A stretch of DNA of 64,000 bases from Cyclobacteriaceae bacterium (GCA_028284125.1 JANQSI010000018.1:186001-250000), one strand, 5' to 3'. Shown: positions 1-8,976, counted from the stretch's first letter. Notes: a model not told the origin generated them from the letters alone. Translations and numbers: made by a program.

Positions 1-203
1 GCCTCTTCCATGTCCAACTGATAACCAGCGGTAATACTATTGCCAAAAAATAGAATGGTTTTTTTGGGTGTTTTCACTTCCGTTTTCTCTTCTTGTTTCG
101 CTGGTTGTTCAGATGATGATTGCTGTTCCGATTGTTTCGAACATGCAATTATTATCGAAAAAAGAAAGATTAGAAGGAAACTTTTCAAGTTTACAGATTC
201 CAT
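1..203 (-). CDS. SGNH/GDSL hydrolase lipoprotein (arylesterase/TesA-like), 3' part missing
   Basis: Only the first 67 codons lie in the window. The ATG at 203-201 opens a signal peptide ending in the lipobox IIIAC, so the product is probably an outer-membrane or periplasmic lipoprotein. A Gln/Glu/Lys-rich linker follows, then KKTILFFGNSITAGYQLD, which is block I of the SGNH hydrolase family (GNSITAGY, Ser nucleophile) as in TesA/arylesterases. The start is 9 bp after the permease stop at 213, so it is the third gene of an ATPase-permease-hydrolase operon. In Escherichia coli tesA also sits next to ybbA/ybbP, but divergently. The substrate cannot be told. The family call is firm from the motif; the rest of the catalytic triad is outside the window. 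Confidence 0.85.
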   Translation of the reverse strand, partial: MESVNLKSFLLIFLFSIIIACSKQSEQQSSSEQPAKQEEKTEVKTPKKTILFFGNSITAGYQLDMEE

Positions 204-212
204 GACCCCAAT

Positions 213-2771
213 TTACAATTCATTCCGCAGTACCTCGAGCGGTGAATGACGAATAATGTTCCGGCTGTTGAGCAACCCAACCATCACACTCGAAAACGTG
301 ACGACTAAAAAAATGGCACTCATGTGCAGCAGGTTTGGTACAAAAATGAACTCAAAAACAAATCGTCCCAATAAAGTGGTAAAAAGGGTTGCCAGTACCA
401 AGCCTGCTATGGCTCCAAGGCCTCCTAAGAAAAAGTACTCAGCAGCTATGATTTTCCAGAGTTGGTGCTTCGCTGCTCCTAACGTTCGTAGAAGTACGTT
501 TTCCTGCATTCGTTGGAAGCGACTCAAAATGATGGCGCTGATCATCACAACAAGTCCAGTTCCAATACTGAATAGCCCCATGAATTGAATCACAAAAGCA
601 ACCTTTCCTAAAATGTCTTCAAGTGTCTTTAGGATCAATTCCAAATCGATGATGGATACATTGGGAAATTGACGAACAACCGCTTGCTGAAACCGGGCTG
701 ACACATCCGTACGATTGATTCGTGTGATTAACACATGGAATTGTGGCGCTTTTTCCAAAACTCCTTCTGGGAACAGTACTAAAAAATTCGTCTGAACTCT
801 GCGCCAATCAATTTCCCTTAAACTTCCTAAATAGGTTTTTACTAAGGCTCCTTGCACATTAAAAAGCAATTCGTCTCCAATGTCTACATTCAAATTCTCG
901 GCATAACCTTCAGACATGGAAATGAAAATGCTATCGCCTTGTTGAATTTTTCCAGTCCAGTCTCCTTTAACCAATGTCTCTGAGCTGATCAGTGAATCTC
1001 TGTAGGTGACGCGATATTCACGATTGAATGCCCATCCCGGAACTTGAGCCGTAGTATCATTCCAAGCTTCATCCTTGTTTTTCCCATTGATTTCAAGAAG
1101 TCTCATGGTGACGACTGGGACATCTTGCATCACTGGCAAGTCAAAGTCCTCTGTCATTTCACGGATTTGTTCCTTCTGATGACTTTGGATATCGAATAAT
1201 ACAGTATTTGGTCGTTCATCTTCACCAGCCAACGACACGCGCTGGACCAAAAGATCTTGCATGAAATAAAGCATCGCCAAAAGGGCAGTGCTCAAGCCCA
1301 ATGTTGTCACCAATACCACTGTTTGATTGTTGGGGCGATAAAGGTTGGACATGCCTTGTCTCCAAACGAAAGACATTGATCCTGGAAGTACTCGCTTCAT
1401 ACCCCAACTCAAGCCTTTTCCAAAGCCAAATAACAGCAGAATAGAACCAATTAGTATTCCAGTATAAACCAGCGCAAATAATGCGTCACTTAATTGCCAC
1501 CAAAGAGCGAGGAAAATGAAAAGAACAACCGTAAATCCTATTAAGCCAACAAGTTTGTCCCATTTAATTTTTGTCGCTTCAAATCCAGATCGAATAGCGG
1601 AAAGCGGTGAAATTTTTCTTAGTCCCACCAATGACAGGAGTCCGAACAAAACCGAGATAATTACTCCTAGTAAAACTCCAATTAGAATCGCTGGCCAATA
1701 AATCACAGGAGTTATGTCAATGGGTATAAATGCCTTAGTGATTTCGGGTAAATAAAGATGAATGACAACCCCAACAATACTTCCAATCACAGAACCAATC
1801 AATCCAAAAAAAGCAACTTGCAACAAATAAATATTGATCGCCTGGCTGGCCTTCATTCCCAAGCATCGCAACACTGCCACAGCTTGAACTTTGCTTTTTA
1901 CATAGACATAGATTGAACTAGCAACTCCCAGACATCCTAGTAACAATGCTGTGAAGGCAATCAACTCAAGGAATGCTGAAAGATCTCGGAAGGCTTGTCC
2001 TGCGTTTTCTTTTTCCTCCTCTACCGTATCTACATCATAGCCGTAGCTCTCGGATTGTTCCACCGTTTTTGACCAAAGTCCAGTTGTATCTACCTCCGGA
2101 TCAAATTGAAAGTAGGTCGTATATCGAATTCTACTTCCTTTTTTGATAAGACCTGTTGCTTCCAGGAATTGTCTTGGAATGTAAACCACAGGCGCCACCG
2201 AGGTTCCGACATCTGATTGCCCTGGGATCTTCCGGACTTTCCCCATTATTTCAAACCCAAGATTTCCGACCATCACTGTATCACCCAAAATAGCATTGTA
2301 TTGTAGCATCAATTTCTCGTCAACAATCGCAAATTGACCATCACGAAATGCTTGAGACGCTTCGGGCGGATCCGTTTCGATCGTTCCATAATATGGATAA
2401 TCTCCTTCGAGCGCTCGAACTTGAACAAGTCTTGTCCCACCAGTGCTGGGAAACAATACCATTGAGGAAAATGAGGTTTCTTTTGATGTTGAGGCACTAA
2501 ATTGTTTGAATTTGGTAAATAGACTATCTGGCAATGGACTTCTATCATCTACCGAAAAATCAGCTCCCAGCAGACTCTTCGCCTGATCATTGATTTCATC
2601 TATCAAATTTTCGCGAAAGGATGTGATCCCGACCAATGCTGCAATTCCCAACGAGATCGACGCGATAAATAACAGAAGTTTACCGCGACTTTTTCGGCTA
2701 TCTCGCCACGCCATTTTCAATGGCCATGAACGACTGTATTTCTCTGACGATATGGTTATTTTCTTATCCAA
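213..2771 (-). CDS. YbbP-like ABC exporter permease, two FtsX domains
   Basis: An 852-residue inner-membrane permease. One membrane segment near residues 32-52 is followed by a large extracytoplasmic region, three segments around 265-400, further segments around 405-460, a second large outer domain, and three C-terminal segments from about 730. This two-fold FtsX arrangement and length fit E. coli YbbP (about 800 residues). It should pair with the ATPase immediately upstream (8 bp gap) and the SGNH hydrolase immediately downstream. YbbAP-type systems are thought to move hydrophobic compounds out of the envelope; that role here is by family only. Confidence 0.88.
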   Translation of the reverse strand: MDKKITISSEKYSRSWPLKMAWRDSRKSRGKLLLFIASISLGIAALVGITSFRENLIDEINDQAKSLLGADFSVDDRSPLPDSLFTKFKQFSASTSKETSFSSMVLFPSTGGTRLVQVRALEGDYPYYGTIETDPPEASQAFRDGQFAIVDEKLMLQYNAILGDTVMVGNLGFEIMGKVRKIPGQSDVGTSVAPVVYIPRQFLEATGLIKKGSRIRYTTYFQFDPEVDTTGLWSKTVEQSESYGYDVDTVEEEKENAGQAFRDLSAFLELIAFTALLLGCLGVASSIYVYVKSKVQAVAVLRCLGMKASQAINIYLLQVAFFGLIGSVIGSIVGVVIHLYLPEITKAFIPIDITPVIYWPAILIGVLLGVIISVLFGLLSLVGLRKISPLSAIRSGFEATKIKWDKLVGLIGFTVVLFIFLALWWQLSDALFALVYTGILIGSILLLFGFGKGLSWGMKRVLPGSMSFVWRQGMSNLYRPNNQTVVLVTTLGLSTALLAMLYFMQDLLVQRVSLAGEDERPNTVLFDIQSHQKEQIREMTEDFDLPVMQDVPVVTMRLLEINGKNKDEAWNDTTAQVPGWAFNREYRVTYRDSLISSETLVKGDWTGKIQQGDSIFISMSEGYAENLNVDIGDELLFNVQGALVKTYLGSLREIDWRRVQTNFLVLFPEGVLEKAPQFHVLITRINRTDVSARFQQAVVRQFPNVSIIDLELILKTLEDILGKVAFVIQFMGLFSIGTGLVVMISAIILSRFQRMQENVLLRTLGAAKHQLWKIIAAEYFFLGGLGAIAGLVLATLFTTLLGRFVFEFIFVPNLLHMSAIFLVVTFSSVMVGLLNSRNIIRHSPLEVLRNEL

Positions 2772-2779
2772 TTCACTTC

Positions 2780-3448
2780 TTAGCTTGAGATCCTTCCTCC
2801 TTTTAATCGTATGATCTGATCCGTTTTATTTGCCAGATCTATGTCGTGCGTCACAATTATCAGCGTGGTGCCTTTTTCTTTATTGATTTCAAAAAGCAAA
2901 TTCTCAATAGCCTTACCGGTTTCCTCGTCAAGGTTTCCCGTGGGTTCGTCCGCAAACAAAATTCTTGGGTTGTTTGAAAATGCCCTAGCTATTGCTACTC
3001 GCTGTTGTTCTCCACCGGAAAGTTGTGTTGGATAATGATCCATTCGATCCTTCAGTCCAACACGAGTGAGTAAGTCTTCAGAAACTTCCTTTGCTCCTCT
3101 GATTCCTCTCAACTCCAAAGGCACCATCACATTTTCTAAAGCAGTCAGTGTTGGAATCAATTGAAAGTTTTGAAATACAAATCCTACATACTTATTTCTT
3201 ACTAATGCCAATTCATCCTCATTGAGCTTATTGAGTAAAACGTTATTCAAGGTCACGGAACCTTCGCTTACAGTATCTAAACCAGCACACAAACCTAGGA
3301 GTGTTGTTTTTCCACTTCCTGAGGGTCCAACGATAGCCATCGTCTTTCCTTCATTAACATTAAAATTGATTTCATCTAGAACTTGAACTGTTTTGCTGCC
3401 GCTTTGGTAGATCTTTGAAACTTGTTCAACATTTAAAATTGAAGACAT
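2780..3448 (-). CDS. YbbA-like ABC transporter ATPase (MacB/LolD group)
   Basis: A 222-residue ATP-binding subunit of the LolD/MacB/FtsE class. Visible motifs are Walker A GPSGSGKTT (41-49), signature LSGGEQQR (143-150), Walker B ILFADEP with DEPTGNLD (167-174), and an H-loop VTHD near the C-terminus. It heads the operon with the two-domain permease and the SGNH hydrolase. The ATG at 3448 opens towards a 207-bp gap divergent from the DUF1508 gene, where the operon promoter must lie; I see no clear -7 box there. Confidence 0.93.
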   Translation of the reverse strand: MSSILNVEQVSKIYQSGSKTVQVLDEINFNVNEGKTMAIVGPSGSGKTTLLGLCAGLDTVSEGSVTLNNVLLNKLNEDELALVRNKYVGFVFQNFQLIPTLTALENVMVPLELRGIRGAKEVSEDLLTRVGLKDRMDHYPTQLSGGEQQRVAIARAFSNNPRILFADEPTGNLDEETGKAIENLLFEINKEKGTTLIIVTHDIDLANKTDQIIRLKGGRISS

Positions 3449-3655
3449 TCACAAATGATATTTAAAATCCTAAAACGAATTAACAATTAGCGAGTTCTCA
3501 ATGTTACAAAATCTAAAATCTTATTTAAACTGGGCTTTCCAGAAAATTAAGTTTAACTCATTATTACTAAACCATCATTTCATTTTTGGCGCTGGTTTTA
3601 TTGTGCTTATTTGGGTAACTTTTATAACCATTTCTTAACTATAAACCACTTGACG

Positions 3656-3991
3656 ATGGGACAACCAAAATTCGAAATCTTTAAAGGCCAAAATGATCAT
3701 TTCTATTTTCACCTCAAAGCAGGAAACGGCGAAATCGTATTAGCAAGTCAAGGCTACACCACCAAGGCAAACTGTCAGAAAGGGGTTCACTCTGTCGAAG
3801 TAAACAGCACAGAAGAATCTCACTTTGAAAAAAAGAAATCCAAAGATGGCCGTGAGTACTTCGTACTAATGGCAACAAATGGACAAGTGATTGGAAACAG
3901 TCAAATGTATACGACGACTTCTGCTCGAGATCATGGAATTCATTCGGTGCATGACACTGCCAGCCGAGCCGAAATTCACGACTTAACTTAA
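3656..3991 (+). CDS. YegP/DUF1508 family protein, two tandem modules
   Basis: A 111-residue cytoplasmic protein made of two copies of the DUF1508 fold. In each copy a FEIFKGQNDHFYFHLKAGNG-type strand pair is followed by a YTTKANCQKGVHSV or YTTTSARDHGIHSV element. The function of the family is unknown; E. coli YegP is a homologue. I chose ATG 3656 because the protein then begins MGQPKFEIFKG, the usual DUF1508 start; the 15 codons upstream are not conserved-looking. The gene is monocistronic and divergent from the exporter operon. Confidence 0.88.
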   Translation: MGQPKFEIFKGQNDHFYFHLKAGNGEIVLASQGYTTKANCQKGVHSVEVNSTEESHFEKKKSKDGREYFVLMATNGQVIGNSQMYTTTSARDHGIHSVHDTASRAEIHDLT

Positions 3992-4034
3992 ATTTCTATT
4001 CTTTCCGAAACTATTTTTATCTAGGGTGCGTATT

Positions 4035-4048
4035 ATTGTATATACAAT
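4035..4048. promoter_or_regulatory. Candidate MarR operator, copy 1
   Basis: Perfect 14-bp palindrome ATTGTATATACAAT ending 19 bp before the ATG of the MarR gene. Its length and symmetry suit a winged-helix MarR dimer. The same palindrome, with the same AGTT 3' flank, recurs at 5051-5064 after the cassette. Autorepression is inferred. Confidence 0.72.
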
Positions 4049-4067
4049 AGTTACACATGCATTAGTT

Positions 4068-4490
4068 ATGAATCAGGATTACCTCTCCGCCATTGATCAA
4101 ATCATCCGAACTGGGCACTGGATTACGGACCAAGTAAGTATCGAATTGAAAGAGTTTGATATTTCGGAACCACAATACAACGTCTTGAGAGTTTTGAAGG
4201 TAAGAAGTGGGGAGCCAATTACCGTTCAAAAGATTCAGGATAAAATGGTTCAGCGAACCAGCAACGTCACACGAATTATTGACAAACTTTTGGATAAGGG
4301 ATTGGTTAATAGAGTCGAATGTCCAAGCAATAGAAGAAAAATGGATATTACAATTACTAAAAAAGGGGAAGAGTTGCTCGAAGAATTGAACCAAAAGGTA
4401 ATCGCTTTTCATCAGCCGATGGCGAAGAACTTGAGCACTGAAGAAGCTCAAACACTAAAAAACTTAATAGTTAAACTGAAAGGGAATTAA
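4068..4490 (+). CDS. MarR family transcriptional regulator
   Basis: A 140-residue DNA-binding repressor with the MarR winged helix. A dimerisation helix is followed by LKEFDISEPQYNVLRVLKV, the recognition region TVQKIQDKMVQRTSNVTRIIDKLLDKGLV and the wing RVECPSNRRKMDITITKKGEELL. I chose ATG 4068 rather than the in-frame GTG at 4026, because the earlier start would put the palindromic operator at 4035-4048 inside the coding region. The flavin reductase gene starts 7 bp after the stop, so the two are co-transcribed. MarR proteins paired with FMN reductases usually sense quinones or electrophiles; the ligand here is unknown. Confidence 0.9.
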   Translation: MNQDYLSAIDQIIRTGHWITDQVSIELKEFDISEPQYNVLRVLKVRSGEPITVQKIQDKMVQRTSNVTRIIDKLLDKGLVNRVECPSNRRKMDITITKKGEELLEELNQKVIAFHQPMAKNLSTEEAQTLKNLIVKLKGN

Positions 4491-4496
4491 ATAAAA

Positions 4497-5048
4497 ATGA
4501 AAACGATTTTAGCATTTGGTGCTAGCAATAGCAGAAAATCCATCAACCAACAACTCGCTAATTGGGCAGCTAATCAACTGGAAGAAGCAAAAGTCAAGCT
4601 TTTGGATTTAAATGATTTTGAACTGCCGATCTACAGTACAGATAGACAAGAGGAATCTGGCATCCCAGAGAAAGCCAAGTATTTTAAAGAACTTGTTAAT
4701 CAAGCGGATGGAATTGTGATCTCATTTGCCGAACATAACGGAAGTTTTTCTGCTGCCTTCAAAAATATTTTTGACTGGATGTCAAGAATTGGAAGACCTA
4801 TTTGGTCTGAAAAACCCATGTTCTTAATGGGTACTTCTCCAGGAGGTAGAGGTGCTAAAGGTGTTTTGGCCCATGCTGAAAATACATTCCCACATCAAGG
4901 AGCAAAAGTGGTTGCAACTTTCTCATTGCCATCATTCAATCAAAACTTTGATCAGGAAGAGGGGATTATAAATGAAGAACTAAAAGCCGAATTCCAAACG
5001 CAATTAGTTAAGTTCAGTAATTCGATGTTAGTAGAACAGGAAGTTTAA
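4497..5048 (+). CDS. NADPH-dependent FMN reductase family flavoprotein
   Basis: A 183-residue flavodoxin-fold oxidoreductase. The phosphate-binding loop ILAFGASNSRKSINQQLA is at the N-terminus, ISFAEHNGSFSAAFKNIFDWMS is the mid-domain segment of the family, and FLMGTSPGGRGAKGVLAH is the characteristic C-terminal glycine-rich motif. It is expected to reduce FMN, quinones or azo compounds with NAD(P)H in the cytoplasm. It is the second gene of the MarR cassette and is probably its regulatory target. A copy of the putative operator begins 2 bp after its stop. Confidence 0.9.
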   Translation: MKTILAFGASNSRKSINQQLANWAANQLEEAKVKLLDLNDFELPIYSTDRQEESGIPEKAKYFKELVNQADGIVISFAEHNGSFSAAFKNIFDWMSRIGRPIWSEKPMFLMGTSPGGRGAKGVLAHAENTFPHQGAKVVATFSLPSFNQNFDQEEGIINEELKAEFQTQLVKFSNSMLVEQEV

Positions 5049-5050
5049 TA

Positions 5051-5064
5051 ATTGTATATACAAT
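5051..5064. promoter_or_regulatory. Candidate MarR operator, copy 2 (downstream of cassette)
   Basis: Second perfect ATTGTATATACAAT palindrome. With its AGTT flank it matches copy 1 over 18 bp. It lies 2 bp after the flavin-reductase stop and 12 bp before the stop of the convergent gene, so it is not in a normal promoter position. A looping site or a trace of cassette duplication are both possible. Confidence 0.6.
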
Positions 5065-5076
5065 AGTTGTATTGAA

Positions 5077-5610
5077 TTATTTCAACTTCTCTACAGCTCG
5101 ATGAATCTTTTCATCCCTGTATTCAATTTGAAATTCATTTTCATCTGAAAAAGCTTGGAGATACCGCTTTTTGGTTTGCCATACGTTAAGCAATTCTGGA
5201 ATCTGTTCTTCTCCAGGTCCAAATTTGTCTTTTAGGTATTGAGTTAGTTCTGATTGAACCTCTTCGAAATTTCGTAATTCGCTTTTTAGGAAAAACCAAC
5301 GGACTTTGTAAAGCTCATTTTTATAAAAAAACAAAGTGGTCCGAGAAGCAGGAATTCCATCTATTTTATCGTAAGCATAGCCGCCGTACAACCCTTCCCG
5401 AATTCCATTCGCAATGTTCTTTTTGACATTCTCCTTAAGGTTGGGATAGTTTCTGTAAATCTCTTCGTCACCCGTTATAAGTCTCAGGTCATTTCTGTAC
5501 TGACTTAAAGAAGTATTTAGCTCAAGTTCGTTGACAGGAGTCTTATTGATTATTTTTTGGGCACTCGACGAAAAGCCGACAACCAAAAATGCAAGAATTA
5601 TACTACGCAT
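5077..5610 (-). CDS. Exported protein of unknown function
   Basis: A 177-residue protein with a Sec signal peptide (MRSIILAFLVVGFSSSAQ) and no later membrane segment, so it is periplasmic or secreted. I chose ATG 5610 over the ATG at 5628 because it gives a clean signal peptide. The body is mixed alpha/beta with many charged residues and motifs such as YGGYAYDKIDGIPASRTTLFFYKNELYKVRW; I do not recognise a family. It lies 31 bp downstream of recG on the same strand and is convergent with the MarR cassette. Confidence 0.7.
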   Translation of the reverse strand: MRSIILAFLVVGFSSSAQKIINKTPVNELELNTSLSQYRNDLRLITGDEEIYRNYPNLKENVKKNIANGIREGLYGGYAYDKIDGIPASRTTLFFYKNELYKVRWFFLKSELRNFEEVQSELTQYLKDKFGPGEEQIPELLNVWQTKKRYLQAFSDENEFQIEYRDEKIHRAVEKLK

Positions 5611-5641
5611 CAGGCAAAGAAACATCAATCAAAAACAATCA

Positions 5642-7735
5642 CTAACTAATCCTTCCCCAATTCACAGCATTTTTACTAAAGGAGTCTATATGTCGCTTGA
5701 TTACTTGATGTTCTTCGTGTTCCAGGTTCGGATCTTTCTTGAGTAAGTCTTGGGCTGCAATTCTTGCCGTTTTTAAAATTTCTCCATCTTTTACAAGATC
5801 CGAGACTAGCAAATCCAAAGCACCACTTTGACGGGTTCCCATCAAATCTCCAGGTCCTCTGAGTTTAAGGTCAACCTCCGCAATTTTGAAACCGTCCGTG
5901 GTATCTACCATTGTTTTCACTCTAGTTTTAGCTTCATTGCTGAGCTTCACTCCAGTCATAAGAATACAATAAGATTGATCTGCGCCTCTACCCACTCGTC
6001 CTCTTAGCTGGTGCAATTGTGACAATCCAAAACGCTCCGCATTTTCAATAACCATGATGGAGGCATTTGGAACATTTACTCCAACTTCGATCACAGTTGT
6101 TGCAACCATGATTTTGGTTTCGCCTTTAACAAAACGCTGCATCTCCCATTCTTTATCTTCAGCTTTCATTCTACCATGAACAACTGAAATTTGGTAGTTG
6201 GGAAATCGCCTGGAGATCGCTTCATATCCATCCATCAAATCTTTATAATCCAACGAAGCAGATTCTTCTATTAGTGGGTAAACAATATACGCCTGACGGC
6301 CGGCTTCTATTTCCTTTTCTACTACTCCGAACATTTCCAGCCGTTTACTTTCCCGAAAATGTCGGGTCTTGATTGATTTTCTTCCCGGTGGCAATTCATC
6401 AATCACCGAAACATCAAGATCTCCATAAAGCGTCATCGCTAACGTTCTTGGAATGGGAGTAGCAGTCATCACCAACACATGGGGATAAACTTCTTTTGTT
6501 TTAGTCCACAGTTTGGCTCGTTGTGCCACGCCGAAACGATGCTGCTCATCGATGACAGCCATCCCCAAATTTTGAAATTTCACTTTGTCTTCCAACAATG
6601 CATGAGTCCCAACTAAAATGGTAATCACTCCCGACATCAAGCCTTCGTGGATTAGTTTTCGTTCTGAAGTAGGTGTAGAACCAGTGAGTCGCGCAATGTG
6701 CAGGCCCATTTGCTTCGCTTGTAATTGTAATCCTTTGAAATGTTGTTCTGCCAAAATCTCTGTAGGAGCCATGAAGGCACATTGATAGCCACTTCCAATC
6801 GTCAAAAGCATAGAGAGAAATGCCACCATTGTTTTCCCACTTCCTACATCACCTTGAACCAACCGGTTCATCTGCTGGCCTGAGCGGATGTCTGCATAAA
6901 TTTCCTTAATTACTTTTTTCTGCGCTCCGGTGAGCTCAAAAGGAAGATGCTCTTCATAGTACTTATTCAGCAAATCACTTTTGTTGAGAAGAACTCCCTT
7001 GTACTTCTCCGTTCTGGTAATTTTCAGTTTGATCAATCGAAGCTGAACAAAGAATAACTCTTCGAACTTAAGCCTGTTTTGAGCTTCAGAGAGTTGGGCT
7101 GCATTTCTGGGAAAATGGTTCGCAACTATTGCCGTCTTTTTATCAATCAATCGGAATTCACGAAGCAAATGGTCTGGCAAGGTCTCATGAATATGATTAA
7201 CCGCTTCAACCAATAACACCTTCATCACCTTGCTGAAGAACTTGCTTTCAATTCCCTTTTTCTTCAACTTTTCGGTTGTGTGATAGATGGGTTGTAGATA
7301 ACCGCCCTTGGTGTTCTTCTCCGTTTGGATTTCAACTTCCGGATGAGCAATGTTTAGCTTTCCACCAAATGCAGTCGCTTTTCCGAACAAGACATAGCGA
7401 ACACCTATAGAAAGACTTTTTTTGATCCACTGAGCTCCTTTGAACCATACGATTTCTATTGCCCCCGATTCATCCGAAAATCGACCGACGAGTCTAGATT
7501 TTCTGCCAACACCAATCGTCGCAAAAGACTTAAACTCTCCGATGATTTGAACATATGGAAGGTCAGCATTCAATTCAGAAATCTTATAAAACTTACTCCG
7601 ATCTTCATGTCTGAAAGGATAATGTTGGAGAAGGTCTCCGAAAGAGAAGATCTGAAGTTCCTTATTAAGTGATTCTGCCCTTTGCGGACCAACACCTTTT
7701 AAGAATTCGATGGGTTTGTCGAAGAAGCCTTGCAC
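5642..7735 (-). CDS. recG: ATP-dependent DNA helicase RecG
   Basis: A 697-residue superfamily 2 helicase that remodels stalled replication forks and Holliday junctions. The N-terminal wedge/OB region (about 1-250) is followed by Walker A GDVGSGKT (295-302), DEQH box (396-399), motif III TATPIPRTLAMTLYGDLD and motif VI QLRGRVGRG. Length is normal. It sits 1 bp downstream of a TPR gene in the same orientation, and the two are probably co-transcribed. Confidence 0.97.
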   Translation of the reverse strand: MQGFFDKPIEFLKGVGPQRAESLNKELQIFSFGDLLQHYPFRHEDRSKFYKISELNADLPYVQIIGEFKSFATIGVGRKSRLVGRFSDESGAIEIVWFKGAQWIKKSLSIGVRYVLFGKATAFGGKLNIAHPEVEIQTEKNTKGGYLQPIYHTTEKLKKKGIESKFFSKVMKVLLVEAVNHIHETLPDHLLREFRLIDKKTAIVANHFPRNAAQLSEAQNRLKFEELFFVQLRLIKLKITRTEKYKGVLLNKSDLLNKYYEEHLPFELTGAQKKVIKEIYADIRSGQQMNRLVQGDVGSGKTMVAFLSMLLTIGSGYQCAFMAPTEILAEQHFKGLQLQAKQMGLHIARLTGSTPTSERKLIHEGLMSGVITILVGTHALLEDKVKFQNLGMAVIDEQHRFGVAQRAKLWTKTKEVYPHVLVMTATPIPRTLAMTLYGDLDVSVIDELPPGRKSIKTRHFRESKRLEMFGVVEKEIEAGRQAYIVYPLIEESASLDYKDLMDGYEAISRRFPNYQISVVHGRMKAEDKEWEMQRFVKGETKIMVATTVIEVGVNVPNASIMVIENAERFGLSQLHQLRGRVGRGADQSYCILMTGVKLSNEAKTRVKTMVDTTDGFKIAEVDLKLRGPGDLMGTRQSGALDLLVSDLVKDGEILKTARIAAQDLLKKDPNLEHEEHQVIKRHIDSFSKNAVNWGRIS

Positions 7736-7736
7736 A

Positions 7737-8957
7737 TTACGAATTTAATCGCTCTGTGGGGTCATCTACAATATTGTTTTCAACCAAACTCTGTTCTATG
7801 CTTTTTCTGATCTTATATTTTCGGTATTGCCAAAGAAAAACTACGAATAGTGACAAGGAAAAACCCGAAATAATCAATATGGTTAGCATGCGTTCCTTTT
7901 CTTGTTTTTCTCTTTTGATTTCCAGTTTATCAATAAAATTCTTCATCGCTTGCCTTTTGAGTAGAGCTTCGAGTTTTAATTTCTCTTGAGCAAGTTTTTT
8001 GTATTCTAACATTGCTCTGTAAGCATATTTTGAAGAATCGCCAGTGGCTTCTATCAGCCATTCGAACACCCAAACATTTTTTTCATATAGCGGTTTTTTA
8101 TCATAATATCCTTCTGCTTCAAACAGTACATTTTTTGCTTCCTCTATTTTGTTCTGCATAAGGTAACATTCACCTAAATCCCGAAGCGCCCAAAACCGAT
8201 CATCATCTATCCTATATGCTATTGTTTCTAGAAGTAGCTCTTCTTGCTGGCTATAAAGTTCCTGGTAATAAAAAATACTTGAACGTTGATGCAATACATC
8301 AGCTTTGACCTGACTACTTTTTGCTACCAATTGTGCTTTCTTGAAATACTTCAGCGCATAATCCAATTCTTTCAATTGAAAAAACAAGGCACCAATTTCA
8401 TTAAGAATTCTTGCTTGACGATCATCAAGACCTTCTTCTTCAGCCTCTTCAAGCACTTCAAAGAATATGGGAAGAGCCTTTTCCGGATCGAATGCTGCAA
8501 GAGTCCAGGCCAAATTGTATTTCGTACTGATTCCTCTTCGTTTGCTGTATTGATATGACAGAGGCAAAGCCGCTTCCTGTTTCATAGCTGCTTCGGTATA
8601 TAATCCATACTGCTTAAGTATTATGCCTTGATTCCGAAGAATAGCACTGTGCAAGTATGAATAAAGTGTATCTGCTCCGTTCAAGTGTATAAGAGCAAAA
8701 TCATATGATATAAGAGCAAAATCATATGATTCATATGCTTCGAAGTTTCTCTTTTCTTTTCGAAGAATTACCGCTGATTGGTAATGTGCAAGCGAAAGTA
8801 AGTAGTTGGAAGGTCTGTGATTTTTAATCTGGTCGCAAAGATCTTTTATCTCAGTATCTGTAAGATTGATATCCCCATTATAGTATTTAATAAGATCATT
8901 GGCATAAGACGCACTGCAGAAACAACAAATAAGTGCAACAACAAATATTTTGACCAT
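7737..8957 (-). CDS. Exported TPR-repeat protein with C-terminal membrane anchor
   Basis: A 406-residue protein with a signal peptide (MVKIFVVALICCFCSASYA) and a mostly helical body with several TPR-like pairs (for example ARILNEIGALFFQLKELDYALKYFKKAQ). A coiled stretch near 310-350 precedes one membrane helix (MLTILIISGFSLSLFVVFLW) and a short basic cytoplasmic tail. This is the layout of the sensor half of many Bacteroidota TPR-histidine kinases or TPR-LuxR proteins, but no output domain is present. A 21-bp tandem duplication repeats seven residues (SYDFALI) near residue 80. The role is unknown. Confidence 0.78.
   Translation of the reverse strand: MVKIFVVALICCFCSASYANDLIKYYNGDINLTDTEIKDLCDQIKNHRPSNYLLSLAHYQSAVILRKEKRNFEAYESYDFALISYDFALIHLNGADTLYSYLHSAILRNQGIILKQYGLYTEAAMKQEAALPLSYQYSKRRGISTKYNLAWTLAAFDPEKALPIFFEVLEEAEEEGLDDRQARILNEIGALFFQLKELDYALKYFKKAQLVAKSSQVKADVLHQRSSIFYYQELYSQQEELLLETIAYRIDDDRFWALRDLGECYLMQNKIEEAKNVLFEAEGYYDKKPLYEKNVWVFEWLIEATGDSSKYAYRAMLEYKKLAQEKLKLEALLKRQAMKNFIDKLEIKREKQEKERMLTILIISGFSLSLFVVFLWQYRKYKIRKSIEQSLVENNIVDDPTERLNS
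8689..8730. repeat. 21-bp perfect tandem duplication inside the TPR gene
   Basis: Two adjacent identical 21-bp units (8689-8709 and 8710-8730). The frame is kept and the encoded seven residues SYDFALI are doubled within a TPR helix. It looks like a recent slippage event, because the copies are identical at the DNA level. Confidence 0.9.
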
Positions 8958-8976
8958 GGGGAACTAGTATCAAAAT

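Noticed and set aside
40-249. Plus-strand 69-codon frame at the left edge
   Set aside because: It is antisense to the SGNH hydrolase lipoprotein, which has a clear signal and block I motif, and it shows no family features.
4026-4067. GTG 4026 as the MarR start
   Set aside because: It would place the perfect palindromic operator inside the coding sequence and add 14 residues foreign to the family.
8286-8558. Plus-strand frame inside the TPR gene
   Set aside because: It is antisense to a convincing TPR reading frame and encodes a Phe/Cys-rich peptide with no motif.
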